Below are positions 12,407 to 23,205 of a stretch of DNA of 64,000 nucleotides, piece after piece. The notes under the pieces were generated by a model that was not told where the DNA came from, did not search any database, and worked only from the letters and a program-made list of their open reading frames with translations. Both the position numbers and the translations under genes were made by a program. How positions within the stretch are numbered: position 1 is the stretch's first letter; every line of letters begins with the position of its first letter. Source of the stretch: Bombyx mori (lineage: Eukaryota > Arthropoda > Insecta > Lepidoptera > Bombycidae); the NCBI RefSeq assembly GCF_030269925.1, contig NC_085124.1, forward strand, positions 4,154,001 through 4,218,000, read 5' to 3'.

Positions 12407-12496
12407 CTTGCGAAGCATTTCCTCGAGCGAATCCATGTCGGCGGAGGCGGGCTCGCCGCCCGCTCTTCCATTCACTCCGTTATTGTTGTTCGTCAT
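12407..12496 (-). CDS. Putative first coding exon (30 codons) with 5' splice site, copy 1
   Basis: On the minus strand an ATG at 12496-12494 opens 30 codons reading MTNNNNGVNG, then RAGGEPASAD, then MDSLEEMLRK, and ends exactly at CGCAAG|gtaatg, a good 5' splice site in phase 0. Codons are GC-rich (gcg ggc ggc gag ccc gcc) while both flanks are AT-rich, and the peptide has an Asn run and an acidic amphipathic end as seen in many insect N-termini. The upstream frame stays open to a taa about 75 bases before the ATG, so an upstream start cannot be excluded. I do not recognise the protein. The next exon should lie at lower coordinates or outside the window. The whole exon is repeated at 14408-14497. 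The plus-strand frame over it is a shadow. Confidence 0.5.
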
Positions 12497-12717
12497 AGGT
12501 GAGCCGCACCCCACCTCGTTCGCCAAGACCGCAACATGTGAAACGACACTAACGCGGTCCGCAATTTTTTAACTGTCACTCACTTTATGTTTTTATTATT
12601 TACGTTAATCACTTCATCAAATTATCAAGGTACATTACACATACTATATTATGGACTACATTGCTTAAGGATGACTAGAATTTGCTCGTATTCTAAAAAT
12701 AAATAATAGTTTTTTAC

Positions 12718-13004
12718 AATCAAATCATTTTTTCTTACACTATTTTTAATTCAAATTTATTAAAATTTATTTTCTATTTTTTAGTTGGATTTTCTATAAA
12801 AGCGTATTTTGTTAGTTTTTAAAACGATTATTTATTTTTAATTTCAATTTTTTTCTTTTTAATTTTTTTTTTAGTATTGTATTCTCATCGGTCCTTAATA
12901 AGTATACCAAATTTTGAGTTAATCCGACGTTTTAAAGGGGGTCAAAATCATGTTCAAAGATTCCGTTACAAACATACATACGTCTGAAGCTAATAAAAGC
13001 GTAT
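12718..13004. repeat. Dispersed AT-rich repeat, copy 1
   Basis: From tcaaatcattttttcttac through catcggtccttaataagta and agttaatccgacgtttta to gctaataaaagcgtatta. A diverged third copy lies at 48588-48877. Class unknown. Confidence 0.65.
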
Positions 13005-13757
13005 TAAAAAGGTTTTATAGTAAAATGGCGATATTTGCATTTCTGATCTGTTAATCCAACAATACTAAACTCAAGCCTCAAGCATACCACAATACGCTTC
13101 GTATCAAATAAGTAATTCACAAAACCGGCCACAATATTCTCTAGAGAAAAAAAAAACTTTGTTGACCGACCCAATCTTGCCTTACGTCACAAAAACACAA
13201 ATATTACAATAATAGCTCACACAGAAAATACCGAATAACTCGATCTTAAGTTATATCAAGATCGCTTCGTGAGGAATCGCGCGTTTTTACATAGTCGAAT
13301 CTAACCCGGGTAACAGTCGCAAAGGCAGCGGTTTATAAGCAAATTACTATACTCAGATATGACGAGACGATTTGCTCGGTAAGAAATGTTCGGCACGAAA
13401 GAATGAACAAAAGATACTACAATATCATCTCGCGTATTCGAAAACAAAAATACAGCTTATTAAGCGAATACAAAGTTAGATTTCTAACATTAGGACGAAG
13501 AGCCTTAAAACCTTTCCACAAATATATAAAGGACCTTTCCTAACTCATGTCTACTACAATTCTTTAAATTATCGCCATGTATTAACTTTATCACAGCTAC
13601 GCACTTCTTGAATCTTTCACTTCATCAACGAGGATTAACTGGAAGATAATGCCTGCATGGCGTTTGCCTCTGTTTTGCGTTTGCTTTTGTGCAATAAAGA
13701 ATTTTCAATCAACCAACTATCAATTTTAGTTCCATTAACGAAAACACGATTTTGTAA

Positions 13758-13759
13758 TC

Positions 13760-13822
<63 letters not shown>

Positions 13823-14079
13823 GAATTGCTGTTCGTTAGTCTCGCTAAAACTCGAGAACGGCTGGACCGATTTGAATTATTTGTGGAAGTCCAGAGAAGG
13901 TTTAAAAGGTAGATAAATATGAAAATGCTCGGAAATAAATAAAAATAACAATTATGTATTTCCTTTGATGTGTCCCCCGCCGGACGGATTCCTTTTGTTT
14001 GTTTTAAGTTTATTTTATACAAAAGTTTAGGTCTTTAATTTATCGATTGAGGCACTACGAAGTCCGCCGGGTCAGCTAG
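13758..14079 (+). mobile_element. Helitron family H1, duplicated copy
   Basis: Same element as 11758-12078, carried by the tandem duplication rather than by its own transposition, since flanks are identical. Confidence 0.75.
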
Positions 14080-14407
14080 TGACGAATATAAATTAAATGT
14101 AATAAAGGATTGTGTGGTTTTATGAAGCCACGGTAAAAGTGAAACTTTTTTCACATTATAGACATTGAACTCTGACAAACAACATTTACATTAAACACTG
14201 ACAAAAACAAACAAAATAGCGTGGAGCACTAGCACAAATGAGTAATAGTCTATACACTACACGGTCTGCTGCTGCGAACTATAGGCGCCGCCATATTGGT
14301 CTTGGCTGCTCTGACGAGCGCTTTTCACTTTATCCCTACTCCGCGGCCGACCGTCACGCGACATGCAACACACCGACGAAAAAGTTTTAAGACGAAAAGT
14401 ACATTAC

Positions 14408-14497
14408 CTTGCGAAGCATTTCCTCGAGCGAATCCATGTCGGCGGAGGCGGGCTCGCCGCCCGCTCTTCCATTCACTCCGTTATTGTTGTTCGTCAT
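14408..14497 (-). CDS. Putative first coding exon, copy 2
   Basis: Identical in sequence to the exon at 12407-12496, shifted by 2001 bases, with the same ATG and the same AAG|gtaatg donor. If the duplication is real, the locus has two alternative start exons with identical promoters, and transcripts from either would encode the same N-terminus. Product unknown. Confidence 0.5.
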
Positions 14498-14718
14498 AGG
14501 TGAGCCGCACCCCACCTCGTTCGCCAAGACCGCAACATGTGAAACGACACTAACGCGGTCCGCAATTTTTTAACTGTCACTCACTTTATGTTTTTATTAT
14601 TTACGTTAATCACTTCATCAAATTATCAAGGTACATTACACATACTATATTATGGACTACATTGCTTAAGGATGACTAGAATTTGCTCGTATTCTAAAAA
14701 TAAATAATAGTTTTTTAC

Positions 14719-15005
14719 AATCAAATCATTTTTTCTTACACTATTTTTAATTCAAATTTATTAAAATTTATTTTCTATTTTTTAGTTGGATTTTCTATAA
14801 AAGCGTATTTTGTTAGTTTTTAAAACGATTATTTATTTTTAATTTCAATTTTTTTCTTTTTAATTTTTTTTTTAGTATTGTATTCTCATCGGTCCTTAAT
14901 AAGTATACCAAATTTTGAGTTAATCCGACGTTTTAAAGGGGGTCAAAATCATGTTCAAAGATTCCGTTACAAACATACATACGTCTGAAGCTAATAAAAG
15001 CGTAT
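14719..15005. repeat. Dispersed AT-rich repeat, copy 2
   Basis: Copy of 12718-13004 within the duplicated unit. Confidence 0.65.
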
Positions 15006-15655
15006 TAAAAAGGTTTTATAGTAAAATGGCGATATTTGCATTTCTGATCTGTTAATCCAACAATACTAAACTCAAGCCTCAAGCATACCACAATACGCTT
15101 CGTATCAAATAAGTAATTCACAAAACCGGCCACAATATTCTCTAGAGAAAAAAAAAACTTTGTTGACCGACCCAATCTTGCCTTACGTCACAAAAACACA
15201 AATATTACAATAATAGCTCACACAGAAAATACCGAATAACTCGATCTTAAGTTATATCAAGATCGCTTCGTGAGGAATCGCGCGTTTTTACATAGTCGAA
15301 TCTAACCCGGGTAACAGTCGCAAAGGCAGCGGTTTATAAGCAAATTACTATACTCAGATATGACGAGACGATTTGCTCGGTAAGAAATGTTCGGCACGAA
15401 AGAATGAACAAAAGATACTACAATATCATCTCGCGTATTCGAAAACAAAAATACAGCTTATTAAGCGAATACAAAGTTAGATTTCTAACATTAGGACGAA
15501 GAGCCTTAAAACCTTTCCACAAATATATAAAGGACCTTTCCTAACGCGAAGTCAAAATGCCTTGATTAAAGTCGGAGTTGATTAACTAGATTTCCAAGTT
15601 CCGTGAGAAGTAAGTCCAAAAACTCCTACATCACGTCGATGTGACCGGTTTGGGG

Positions 15656-15895
15656 TTTTTTTATCGCTTAGATGGTGGACGAGCTCACAGCCCACCTGGT
15701 GCTAAGTGGTTATTGGAGCCCATAGACATTTACTACGTAAATGCGCCACCCACCTTGAGATGTAAATTCTAAGGTCTCAGTATAGTTAGAACGGTTGCCC
15801 TAACCTTTAAGCCGAAACACATTACTGCTTCACGGCAGAAATAGGCGGGGTGGTGGTCCCTACCCGCGCGGACTCACAAGAGGTCCTACCACCAG
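15656..15895 (-). mobile_element. Bm1 SINE body and tail
   Basis: Begins in a T run at tttttatcgcttagatgg and ends ggtcctaccaccagg. Head missing. Confidence 0.9.
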
Positions 15896-16353
15896 GGGTA
15901 ACGACAAAGGGAAGATCTTCCATCGAGCAAGTGAAATTGCTCAGTAGATCGACGGTCTAGAGTGTTATTATTCGGAGCTTGTATATCTGCTGATATATGT
16001 ACCAACGTTTTAAAACATATTCCAATTTTGTCGGTACATGTGTGTAAATAAAATCAATCACCAATATTGAGAATATCTACAGAGCTACTTATTAAGCATA
16101 AATAAAAAGCTATTGTACGGATAAATAGAGCCTGCGCTATGGCAATTTTCATAACACAAAATCGATTATTTTACCTCGCAATCCGGACGAGGTAAGTCTG
16201 TACAAACAATGATAGCAGGGGACCGTTGGATCGTGTGCTCTCGCATACATTTACCGCCTTATGCCCCTTCACTCAAGCATTAGCATCGAAATGAGGAATG
16301 CTTAATCGATGGTGTTCATAATGTCGCTTTTCTCTTGGACTGTTTTTTCTTCA

Positions 16354-16584
16354 TTTTATTGCTTAGATGGGTGGACGAACTTACAGCCCACCTGGTGTTA
16401 AGTGGTTACTGGAGACATCTAGAATGTAAATGCGCCACGCACCTTGAAGCATGAGTTCTAAGGTTTCAAGTATAGTTACAACGGCTGCCCCACCCTTCAA
16501 ACCAAAACGCATTACTGCTTCACGGCAGAAATAGGCAGGGCGGTGGTACCTACCCGCGCGGACTCACAAGAGGTCCTACCACCA
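16354..16584 (-). mobile_element. Bm1 SINE body and tail
   Basis: Begins ttttattgcttagatggg, ends ggtcctaccacca. A short internal deletion removes part of the gggctccatag region (actggagacatctag). Confidence 0.9.
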
Positions 16585-16919
16585 AAGCTTGAATGCTATT
16601 ATTCTTGTTCCGATAGCTTCAGTCAAAAATCTTACAACCGAAATTGGTGTTAAGGGATTACCGAAGTCTACATATAATTTGTAAACTGTGCATTCGCAAT
16701 ACTGATAGACTAGCATTGGAAAAACAAGAATGGTATCTTAATTTTTATAACGAAGCTAGGCCTCCTAAACATAGGTGGAATATCCAACTACTATTCAACT
16801 ACGTCGTGTGCGCTATTTGGGCTTTTTTTTAATTTTATAATTGAATAAAATATATTTTTCGAAAGAAAAGAACATATCCCCGTTGATAGAGTGTAAGGAT
16901 TTTTGAGGCATATACAAAA

Positions 16920-17169
16920 CTAGCTGTACCCGTCCGCTTCGTTGGGCATTTAAAATTAACATTAGTATTTCTCACCCTCACAAAGATTCTCATCATTAAC
17001 GCCCCCGTAACTGGTGTAGGTAGTCCACCGCTCATATAAATATTAGCCTATCCATTAAGTACATATATTTTCTACATGGATACCAAGTTTCAAGTCAATC
17101 GGATGCATTGTTCAGTAGTTATAACGGAACATCCGTAAAAACCACTGTAGATTTATATATAAGTATAGA
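16920..17169 (-). mobile_element. Helitron family H3
   Basis: Complement of a CTAG 3' end at ctagctgtacccgtccgctt; the 5' end is TCTATACTTATATATAAATC after A. A second, shorter copy is at 63480-63703. Non-coding. Confidence 0.7.
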
Positions 17170-17839
17170 TAATAAATCAATAACTAATAAATAATATCAA
17201 AATAACCGACTATAAGTGTATTTAGGACACTAGAAAACGTGTAACTTAGAACGTGCTAATTGCGATTGTAAATAAGCTATTTGTCTACACAGAAAGCAGC
17301 TTAGCCCGGATTTATGGGTACAGCTTGTCCGATAGCTGGTTTAGGTCAGCATAGTAATTCGTATTCCGGTAATATGCTTTTAAATGTTACGATACGCATG
17401 TTTATTTTATGTTAATATTGTAATTTTACCACTGAATGTTGTGGCTTTGTTTGCGTTGTATGCTGTGGTATAACTCTTTTTTTTTGTTTTTTTTTTTTGT
17501 AAAAATGGTTTTAAATATTGGATAGGAAAAATATTTACTCAACTATCTAATCAAAGATTCTATCTTGTGTATTATCTTTGACAAGGCATTTAAAATGGGA
17601 GCTTGAACCTCATAAAACTAAAGTCAAAGTTACTACCAAAACAGATTCGTTATTATAATGAAGTTTAGGGAAAACATTACGCGGGTGTTATTTGAAAATT
17701 CCAGATTGTAATCAGTGCAGTGTTACCGCTGACGAAATCTCAAGGATCTCAGGTGCTTAGAAAGGATAATTGTGTTTGCTTAACTGAATCAAGAAGCGAA
17801 GGGTTGTAGCGAATCATTATGTAAAGAAAGAGACGCTTG
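17170..17839. other. No recognisable gene
   Basis: AT-rich unique DNA with T runs near 17480-17500. Nothing supported. Confidence 0.45.
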
Positions 17840-18392
17840 TTTTTTTTTATTGCTTAGATGGGCGAACGAGCTTACAGCCCACCTGGTGTTAAGTGGTTAC
17901 TGGAGCCCATAGACGTCTACAACGTAAACGCGCCACCCACCTTGAGATATGAGTTCTAAGGTCTCAGTATAGTTACAACGGCTGCCCTACCTTTCAGACC
18001 GAAACGCATTACTGCTTCACGACAGAAATAGCCGGGGTGGTAATACCTACCCGTGCGGACGGACAAGAGACTCTACCCCCAGTAAAAACCACATTGCATC
18101 TAGATGAGACCATTCTATGTTATTTTACACCGTTTTTACTCTTACCACACTTTATCCACATTCTCCGGTATACATTAAGCGCTTTTGTTAATTTTTAATG
18201 ACTTTTTACGAGATTTTTTTTTCCGCCAGAAAAGAGGTACCTACCCGTGCGGACTCACAAGAGGTCCTACCACCGGTAATTACGCAAATTATAATTTTGC
18301 GGGTTTGATTTTTATTACACGATGTTATTCCTTCACCGTGGAAGTATATCGTTAATATTTGTTAAATACATATTTCATTTGAAAAATTGTAC
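17840..18392 (-). mobile_element. Composite Bm1 SINE with an inserted ~150-bp module
   Basis: 17840-18084 is Bm1 tail and body. 18085-18240 is the module also seen at 7225-7380. From 18237 Bm1 resumes with ctacccgtgcggactcac and runs through the Bm1 head-side segment (ttattccttcaccgtggaag). The ctaccacc region therefore occurs twice, on both sides of the module. Confidence 0.8.
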
Positions 18393-19237
18393 ATATATAC
18401 ATGAATATTTTGTTATCGTTCGTCGCCTTGTAATTACATGTAAAATAGATAGCAATCGATCGAGCCTTGGCTATATAGCGAACCGACGGTATCATCTAGC
18501 TGCCAAGTGTCAGTGACCTCATCTCAGTGCCTATGGCCGCTTAAAACTACCCCGACAAAGCAGTGGCACACATTACATTTAAAAAAATATAAGATTTTTT
18601 TATCTGAACAGATTTAGTAAAATGCTCTTGGAAATTTCAGAAAGTTCACCGACCCGGGTAGTTTTCTTGATTATTTTTTTATGGCAGAATTAAATCAGTT
18701 ACCGTTGTTTCTAGACAGCACTATATTATTTGTCGATACAAGTTTGACTGGATTTATTCTCTTGGCTGATTGATATGTAGCGCTACAAAAACACATGCGA
18801 AATTTATCAACCAAATGCACGTACTGTATTCTGTGCTACAGACAATGTCTAAGACATAAGCCTGACTTCTTAATCATGAAGTATAATAAACAAACATAAA
18901 ATCTGTTAGTTCTCCAAATGTCAACAAATAATAGAACAAATTGTTGTGAATCCTCTAACATAAAAGATTTAAACAGATTCATATACAATTCGTTGCGATG
19001 CACAAGCGTGCTCACGTTCCGCACACACAATTTAATTTGTAAGTATATAATATTATATATTTCTAAGAACCAACCTAAGAATTTGTCTCCTGGCAAATGG
19101 CAGCCTGTAGCGAATTTTAACTATTAACAAATCTTGGTTTATTTGACTTTATGCAAAGAATTCACGCTAACCTTGAAGTTAAGTGAGAGAGTCTAACGTT
19201 TGACTGCTTTGTGGCACATCTGAAGGATTGTAGGACC
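18393..19237. other. No recognisable gene
   Basis: Two overlapping opposite-strand frames around 18836-19127 have no recognisable motif and low-complexity codon use. I treat them as chance. Confidence 0.45.
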
Positions 19238-19302
19238 TAGTCATCATTCTCCTGCCCTTCTCCCAGTCACCTGGGGTCAGCGCAACATGTTTTTTTTTTT
19301 TG

Positions 19303-19408
19303 TTTTTTTTTTATTGCCTAGGTGTGTGGACGAGCTCACAGCCCACCTGGTATTAAGTGGTTACTAGAACCCATAGACATCTACAATGTAAATGCGCCAC
19401 ACACCTTC
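19303..19408 (-). mobile_element. Bm1 SINE tail fragment
   Basis: T run then ttattgcctaggtgtgtgg to aatgcgccacacacct, where it stops abruptly against the RTE fragment. Confidence 0.85.
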
Positions 19409-19741
19409 GTTTTCTCCTTCCATACTCCTCTATCATATACAATTTCTTCGTTCACTCCCCTCTTACACATATCGTCTTTCACGCAATCCATCTATTTCTT
19501 CTTAGGTCTACCTCTTCCTCTATATCCTTCCACATTCATAGTTAACACTCTCTTACCGACCTCATTTTCATTTCGTCTCATCACTTGTCCATACCATCCC
19601 AAACGCGCACTTCTCAACTTCCCTGTCACAGGTGTGGCTTTCAGACTTCCTCTAACATATTCATTCCGTTTTCTATCCATTCTTGTTACTCCACACATCC
19701 ATCGTAGCATTCGCATCTCTACTGCATGCAATCGCCTTTAA
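19409..19741 (-). pseudogene. RTE-clade LINE reverse transcriptase C-terminus, broken
   Basis: The minus strand reads MLRWMCGVTRMDRKRNEYVRG, then LRSARLGWYGQVMRR, then GRGRPKKK. This is the conserved C-terminal end found in RTE-clade proteins that populate insect genomes. A stop (tag where tgg is expected) follows RPKKK, after which the frame continues MDCVKDDMCKRGV to about 19410. The 5' part of the element is missing. The Bm1 tail abuts its 3' end. Confidence 0.75.
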
Positions 19742-19804
19742 TCGGATTGTGGTACCTAGTACCTACTAAAAATAGCAATAAATACCTTTAAAAGACCAGT
19801 TCTT

Positions 19805-20000
19805 GTATATATATATAATCTGAATCTCGGAAACGGCTCCAACGATTTTCATAAAATTTAGTATACAGGGGATTTCGGGGGCCATAAATCGATCAAGCTA
19901 CGATTTATTTTCAGAAAATGTTGTTTTGTTCGTGTTTGCAATAATAAACTTCAATCAACAATCAACAAAAAAAACGGCCATCATCTAGTGAACTAGTAAA
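19805..20000. repeat. Helitron-like dispersed repeat
   Basis: Contains aatctcggaaacggctcc and gatttcgggggccataaatc and ends near catctagtgaactagt. Such 'aacggctccaacgatttt' blocks are common in lepidopteran non-autonomous elements. Ends uncertain. Confidence 0.45.
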
Positions 20001-20534
20001 CACGCATATTTAGATTTTTGCACTTTTCATTATCATTTTTTTAATAAGTATATTCTTCGTTCATCGTGAAAGTCGTACTGATTTTAATCCAATCCGGATT
20101 CGTACCTCCAACAGGTCTAGTTCCACAACGAAGCAGTCAGGCGTTGTGGCCTTAATTAGGACTGCCGTAAAACAATACAATGACGCTTAAATTTAGAGAC
20201 TTCCGGTAATGACTTAACACCAAATGGGCCGTGAGCTCGTTTTTAAATTTCGTTTTGTATATTTGAAAATTGGCATCGAAGGCCACGTTAATTATGCAAA
20301 TTAAATTGCATTATTAATACTCATTATAAATTTATAACTCAACACAAAGGATACGTACTACGCATTATGCGAATCGATTTGAAATCTGGTATGGTTACCG
20401 TTCATTCAAGTTCGCACTTCGCCCATTCATTTCGCTCCTACGCGTATGGGCGAGGTCAGCCGCTTAAGGCGAGGTTTGTTACTAATATTTTCATAAACAC
20501 TTATAAATCTAAAACATATTACGTATATTAATTA
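20001..20534. other. Unique DNA with a heavily decayed Bm1-like piece
   Basis: 20205-20240 (gtaatgacttaacaccaaat followed by gggccgtgagctcg) resembles the Bm1 tail but is strongly diverged. No gene. Confidence 0.4.
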
Positions 20535-20828
20535 CTAGCTGACCCGGCAGACTTCGTAGTGCCTCAATCGATAAACAAAAGACCTAAACTTTTGTGTAAA
20601 ATAAACTTAAAACAAACAAAATGAATCCGTCCGACGGGGGACACATCAAAAGAAAAACAAAGTTGTTATTTTTATTTAATTCCGTGCATTTTCATATTTA
20701 TCTACCTTTTAAACCTTCTCTGGACTTCCAAAAATAATTCAAGACCAAAATCAGCCAAATCGGTCCAGCCGTTCTCGAGTTTTAGCGAGACTAACGAACA
20801 GCAATTCATTTTTATATATATCGATAGA
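20535..20828 (-). mobile_element. Helitron family H1
   Basis: Begins ctagctgacccggcagac (complement of the CTAG end) and ends tatatatcgatagatt, giving the 5' terminus ATCTATCGATATA. About 294 bp, non-coding. Confidence 0.75.
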
Positions 20829-21138
20829 TTACTACCTATATTAACTGAAAGTGAGTTTGCATAGGTAATTTCTTATCACCTTATGATCAAGTTCCGAAAT
20901 TCGCGTTACACAATGTTCTTTTTCAAAAGAAATGTAAGTAGAGTAACTGGAATTAGAGCGCAAGCTTGCATTCGACAGCAAATCGAAAAGATGCACTTCA
21001 AGCGGAAAAGCAAAATTGCTTGGCTGCAGAAATAGAAAACGTGATGGTACCCGACATCTCGGTATTACAGCAATAGGACCTAGTTATGGGTAATGATAGA
21101 AAGTTTACTAACAAATTAGACTGAAAAAAGAAGTGTGT

Positions 21139-21285
21139 GTGTGTGTGCAAGTCACACACGGTAGAAGTGAAACTTATAAAAAATAAGAATAATCGCAAGG
21201 GTCAACCACTCCGCAGTGTAACGGCGCAGCCTCACCCTGGGGGAACCGCCTGCTTGATCACGGTATCCCTACGCCAGGTAAGTAT
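21139..21285 (-). ncRNA. U1: U1 spliceosomal snRNA-like gene
   Basis: The minus strand starts ATACTTACCTGGCGTAGGG, the invariant U1 5' end that pairs with 5' splice sites. Stem-loop I follows (GATACCGTGATCAAGCAGG...CGGTTCC), then stem-loop II around GTTACACTGC and the sequence GTTGACCCTTGCGATTATTC, all in U1 order. The 3' part has a small CTTAT/ATAAG stem and a terminal GTGTGTG/CACACAC hairpin at 21141-21159. Oddities: the U1A loop, AUUGCAC in known U1, reads GUUACAC; the stem-loop I loop has C for the usual A (AUCAAGCAG); and I find no good AUUUUUG-type Sm site between the last two stems. Identity is strong, but whether it is functional, a variant or a pseudogene is open. The gtaagtat on the plus strand is the complement of the U1 5' end, not a splice donor. 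Confidence 0.8.
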
Positions 21286-21600
21286 GATTTAGCAAGAGAA
21301 ACACCTCTATCAACTGTGTAACATCTCGTTACTGCGATTCAGGAATTGTTGAATTTACGTTCCTGTTGATAACAAACTAAATAGAAATAAAAGTATCTCA
21401 GGGCACTCCGAGAGCTACGATAGCGTGCACGGACGTCAAAAAAGCACTCTGAAGTAGTCGAGGACGCGAGACCGTGTGGAGCGCTTCGTGATTTGTCGGC
21501 GCCGCTCGGAGCCGCTTCGGCAGGCCAATCGCGGCACACTATTTTTTCGTTTCGTTTCATTTCGTTTCATCGATTTTAACATCACAACGATTCTAAAGAA
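21286..21600 (-). promoter_or_regulatory. Upstream region of the U1-like gene, probable snRNA promoter
   Basis: About 300 bp upstream is shared with the second U1-like copy (51389-51668). On the minus strand, aacaattcctgaatc lies about 50-65 bases before the RNA start, where insect snRNA genes carry the PSEA. That makes it the best PSEA candidate by position; I cannot score it against a matrix. Further upstream is a GC-rich block (gtcggcgccgctcggagccg) and a tttcgtttcatttcgtttca direct repeat. Confidence 0.5.
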
Positions 21601-22046
21601 GATCCCTTCAATAAAAAATCACGATTTGATGCCGACCTGAACTATGATGTCTGGCGCGAGTCAGACATAATTAGCGTTTCAATTTGACGCATATTGTGTG
21701 TATTTATCGAATTATGTATTCAAACGTATGTTCTTCTTCCCTTTGTCGGATTATGTGGGGGCATGTCCTCTTTTTCCATCATATGTCATCTCTGCGCTCA
21801 CACCCTGCTCTCACACAATCCATCCAAGTCTCTTAAGGCGCCCTTTTCCCACATTAGCAATGTGTGTTTATATCGAAATTTGAATTATACATTCATACAT
21901 CGAAGAATAACGCCCTAATTGTCCGAAAAACCGAAAATAACATAATGATAATAAAAATCCCAAGATCGTATGATTCGTAAACATATTGTGACACATGTAG
22001 ATAGACCCGTATTTACTCATCCAAAATGAAATATAAAGTATATCCT
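21601..22046. other. No recognisable gene
   Basis: Unique DNA; open frames at 21694-21918 are unrecognised and probably chance. Confidence 0.4.
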
Positions 22047-22492
22047 TTTTTATTTGTTACTTAAATGGGTCGACGAGCTCACAGCCCACCTGGTGTTAAG
22101 TGGTCTCTGGAGCCCATAGACATCTACAACGTAAACGCGCCACCCACCTTGAGATATAAGTTCTAAGGTCTCAGTATAGTTACAACGGCTACTTCGCCCT
22201 TCAAACCGAAACGCATTACTGCTTCACGGCAGAATTAGGCGGAATGGTGGTACCTCTACCCGTGCGGACTCAGAAGAGGTCCTACCACCAGTGATTACGC
22301 AAATTATAATTTTGCGGGTTTGATTTTATTACACGATGTTATTCCTTCACCGTGGAAGTCAATCGTGAACAGTTGTTAAGTACCTACGTATTTCATTAGA
22401 AAAATTGGCACCCGCCTGCGGGATTCGAATACCGGTGCATCGCTACATAAGAATGCACCGAACCTCTTATCCTTTAGGCCACGACGACTCAA
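22047..22492 (-). mobile_element. Bm1 SINE, near full length
   Basis: Runs from the T-rich complement of the tail to the tRNA-related head. The head complement shows cctgcgggattcgaatacc (B box GTATTCGAATCCC) and cctttaggccacgacgac (A box side). About 446 bp, so it is one of the most complete copies here. Confidence 0.93.
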
Positions 22493-22616
22493 TAAAGAGA
22501 CGGCAGGACCGACACTCTATGAAAACTGTGTAATATTCGAAACATCGAAAAGAATATGATGATAATAAAAAAAACACGTGTGGCACTCGAGGACTGCCGC
22601 AGTAAAGCTATTGCAT

Positions 22617-22732
22617 TGTTGAGTACGTATTTCATTACAAAAATTGATACCCGCTTGCGGGATTCGAACACCGGTGCATCGTTACATACGAATGCACCGG
22701 ACGTCTTATCCTTTAGGCCACGACGACTTCTA
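22617..22732 (-). mobile_element. Bm1 SINE head fragment
   Basis: Only the tRNA-related head and adjoining ~35 bp remain, from gagtacgtatttcattac to ggccacgacgacttc. It lies 125 bp from the near-complete copy in the same orientation. Confidence 0.85.
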
Positions 22733-23205
22733 CATCAATAAAGATCAAATAAACCGTGTGTTTATTAGCGATGTTTACCTAACACGTCAAACGGAGCCTT
22801 AACCCCCGAGGTCGCACTCACTCCGGGCATCGAACGCGACATTATTATTCTAGCGCTGTACCAAAGCGCTGCGTTAATGCGTTATATAATTCGATTCATC
22901 GTATTGCAACCGTATGTGATATATCTATATATTAATACGTGAAGCAAAAACTTTGTACCCCTTTTTACGAAAATTGCGCGGACGGAGGAATATGAAACTT
23001 CCCACGCTTATAAAGGACAAAGGAAAAATTATATTAGATCAATAAAAAAATAATTACACACACTACCATGTATTTGACAAAACACATATGTAATATATGC
23101 TCTTTGTTTATTGTCAAACTTATGTTATTATCTTAAGTTTGTGGTCAAATTGGCAATAGATTAATATTTATTTGTCTATAGTGTAGTTTTGGCCAAATCT
23201 CTGAT
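22733..23205. other. No recognisable gene
   Basis: Includes aaagtatatt-like and tacgaaaattgcgcggacgg sequence that looks like a decayed repeat edge. Nothing supported as a gene. Confidence 0.4.

Larger units (their letters stand above)
11545..13544. repeat. 2.0-kb tandem duplication, copy 1
   Basis: The sequence from tcatgtctactacaattc to ggacctttcctaac is followed directly by a second copy. Every line I compared between the copies agrees except the length of the TA run near 11764, which differs by one base. The junction shares only 'ac' with the flank. It contains a Helitron, a start exon on the minus strand, and a dispersed AT-rich repeat. Confidence 0.95.
13545..15545. repeat. 2.0-kb tandem duplication, copy 2
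   Basis: Second copy of 11545-13544, one base longer in the TA run, ending ggacctttcctaac before gcgaagtc. The lack of visible substitutions means very recent duplication, gene conversion, or an assembly artefact. Confidence 0.95.

Noticed and set aside
12295..12498. Plus-strand 67-codon frame MVLAALTSAF..., repeated at 14296-14499
   Set aside because: It is the opposite-strand shadow of the minus-strand start exon, without splice or start context.
19322..19741. 139-codon plus-strand frame rich in Ser/Phe/Leu
   Set aside because: Antisense of the RTE C-terminus plus Bm1 tail.
21276..21290. Consensus splice donor ccag|gtaagtat on the plus strand
   Set aside because: It is the complement of the U1 5' end, which is built to pair with donors. 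The neighbouring sequence continues as U1 on the minus strand.
22412..22492. tRNA-like sequences with A and B boxes (also 26817, 27337, 49358)
   Set aside because: They are SINE Bm1 heads: no proper acceptor stem, and they run into the SINE body.
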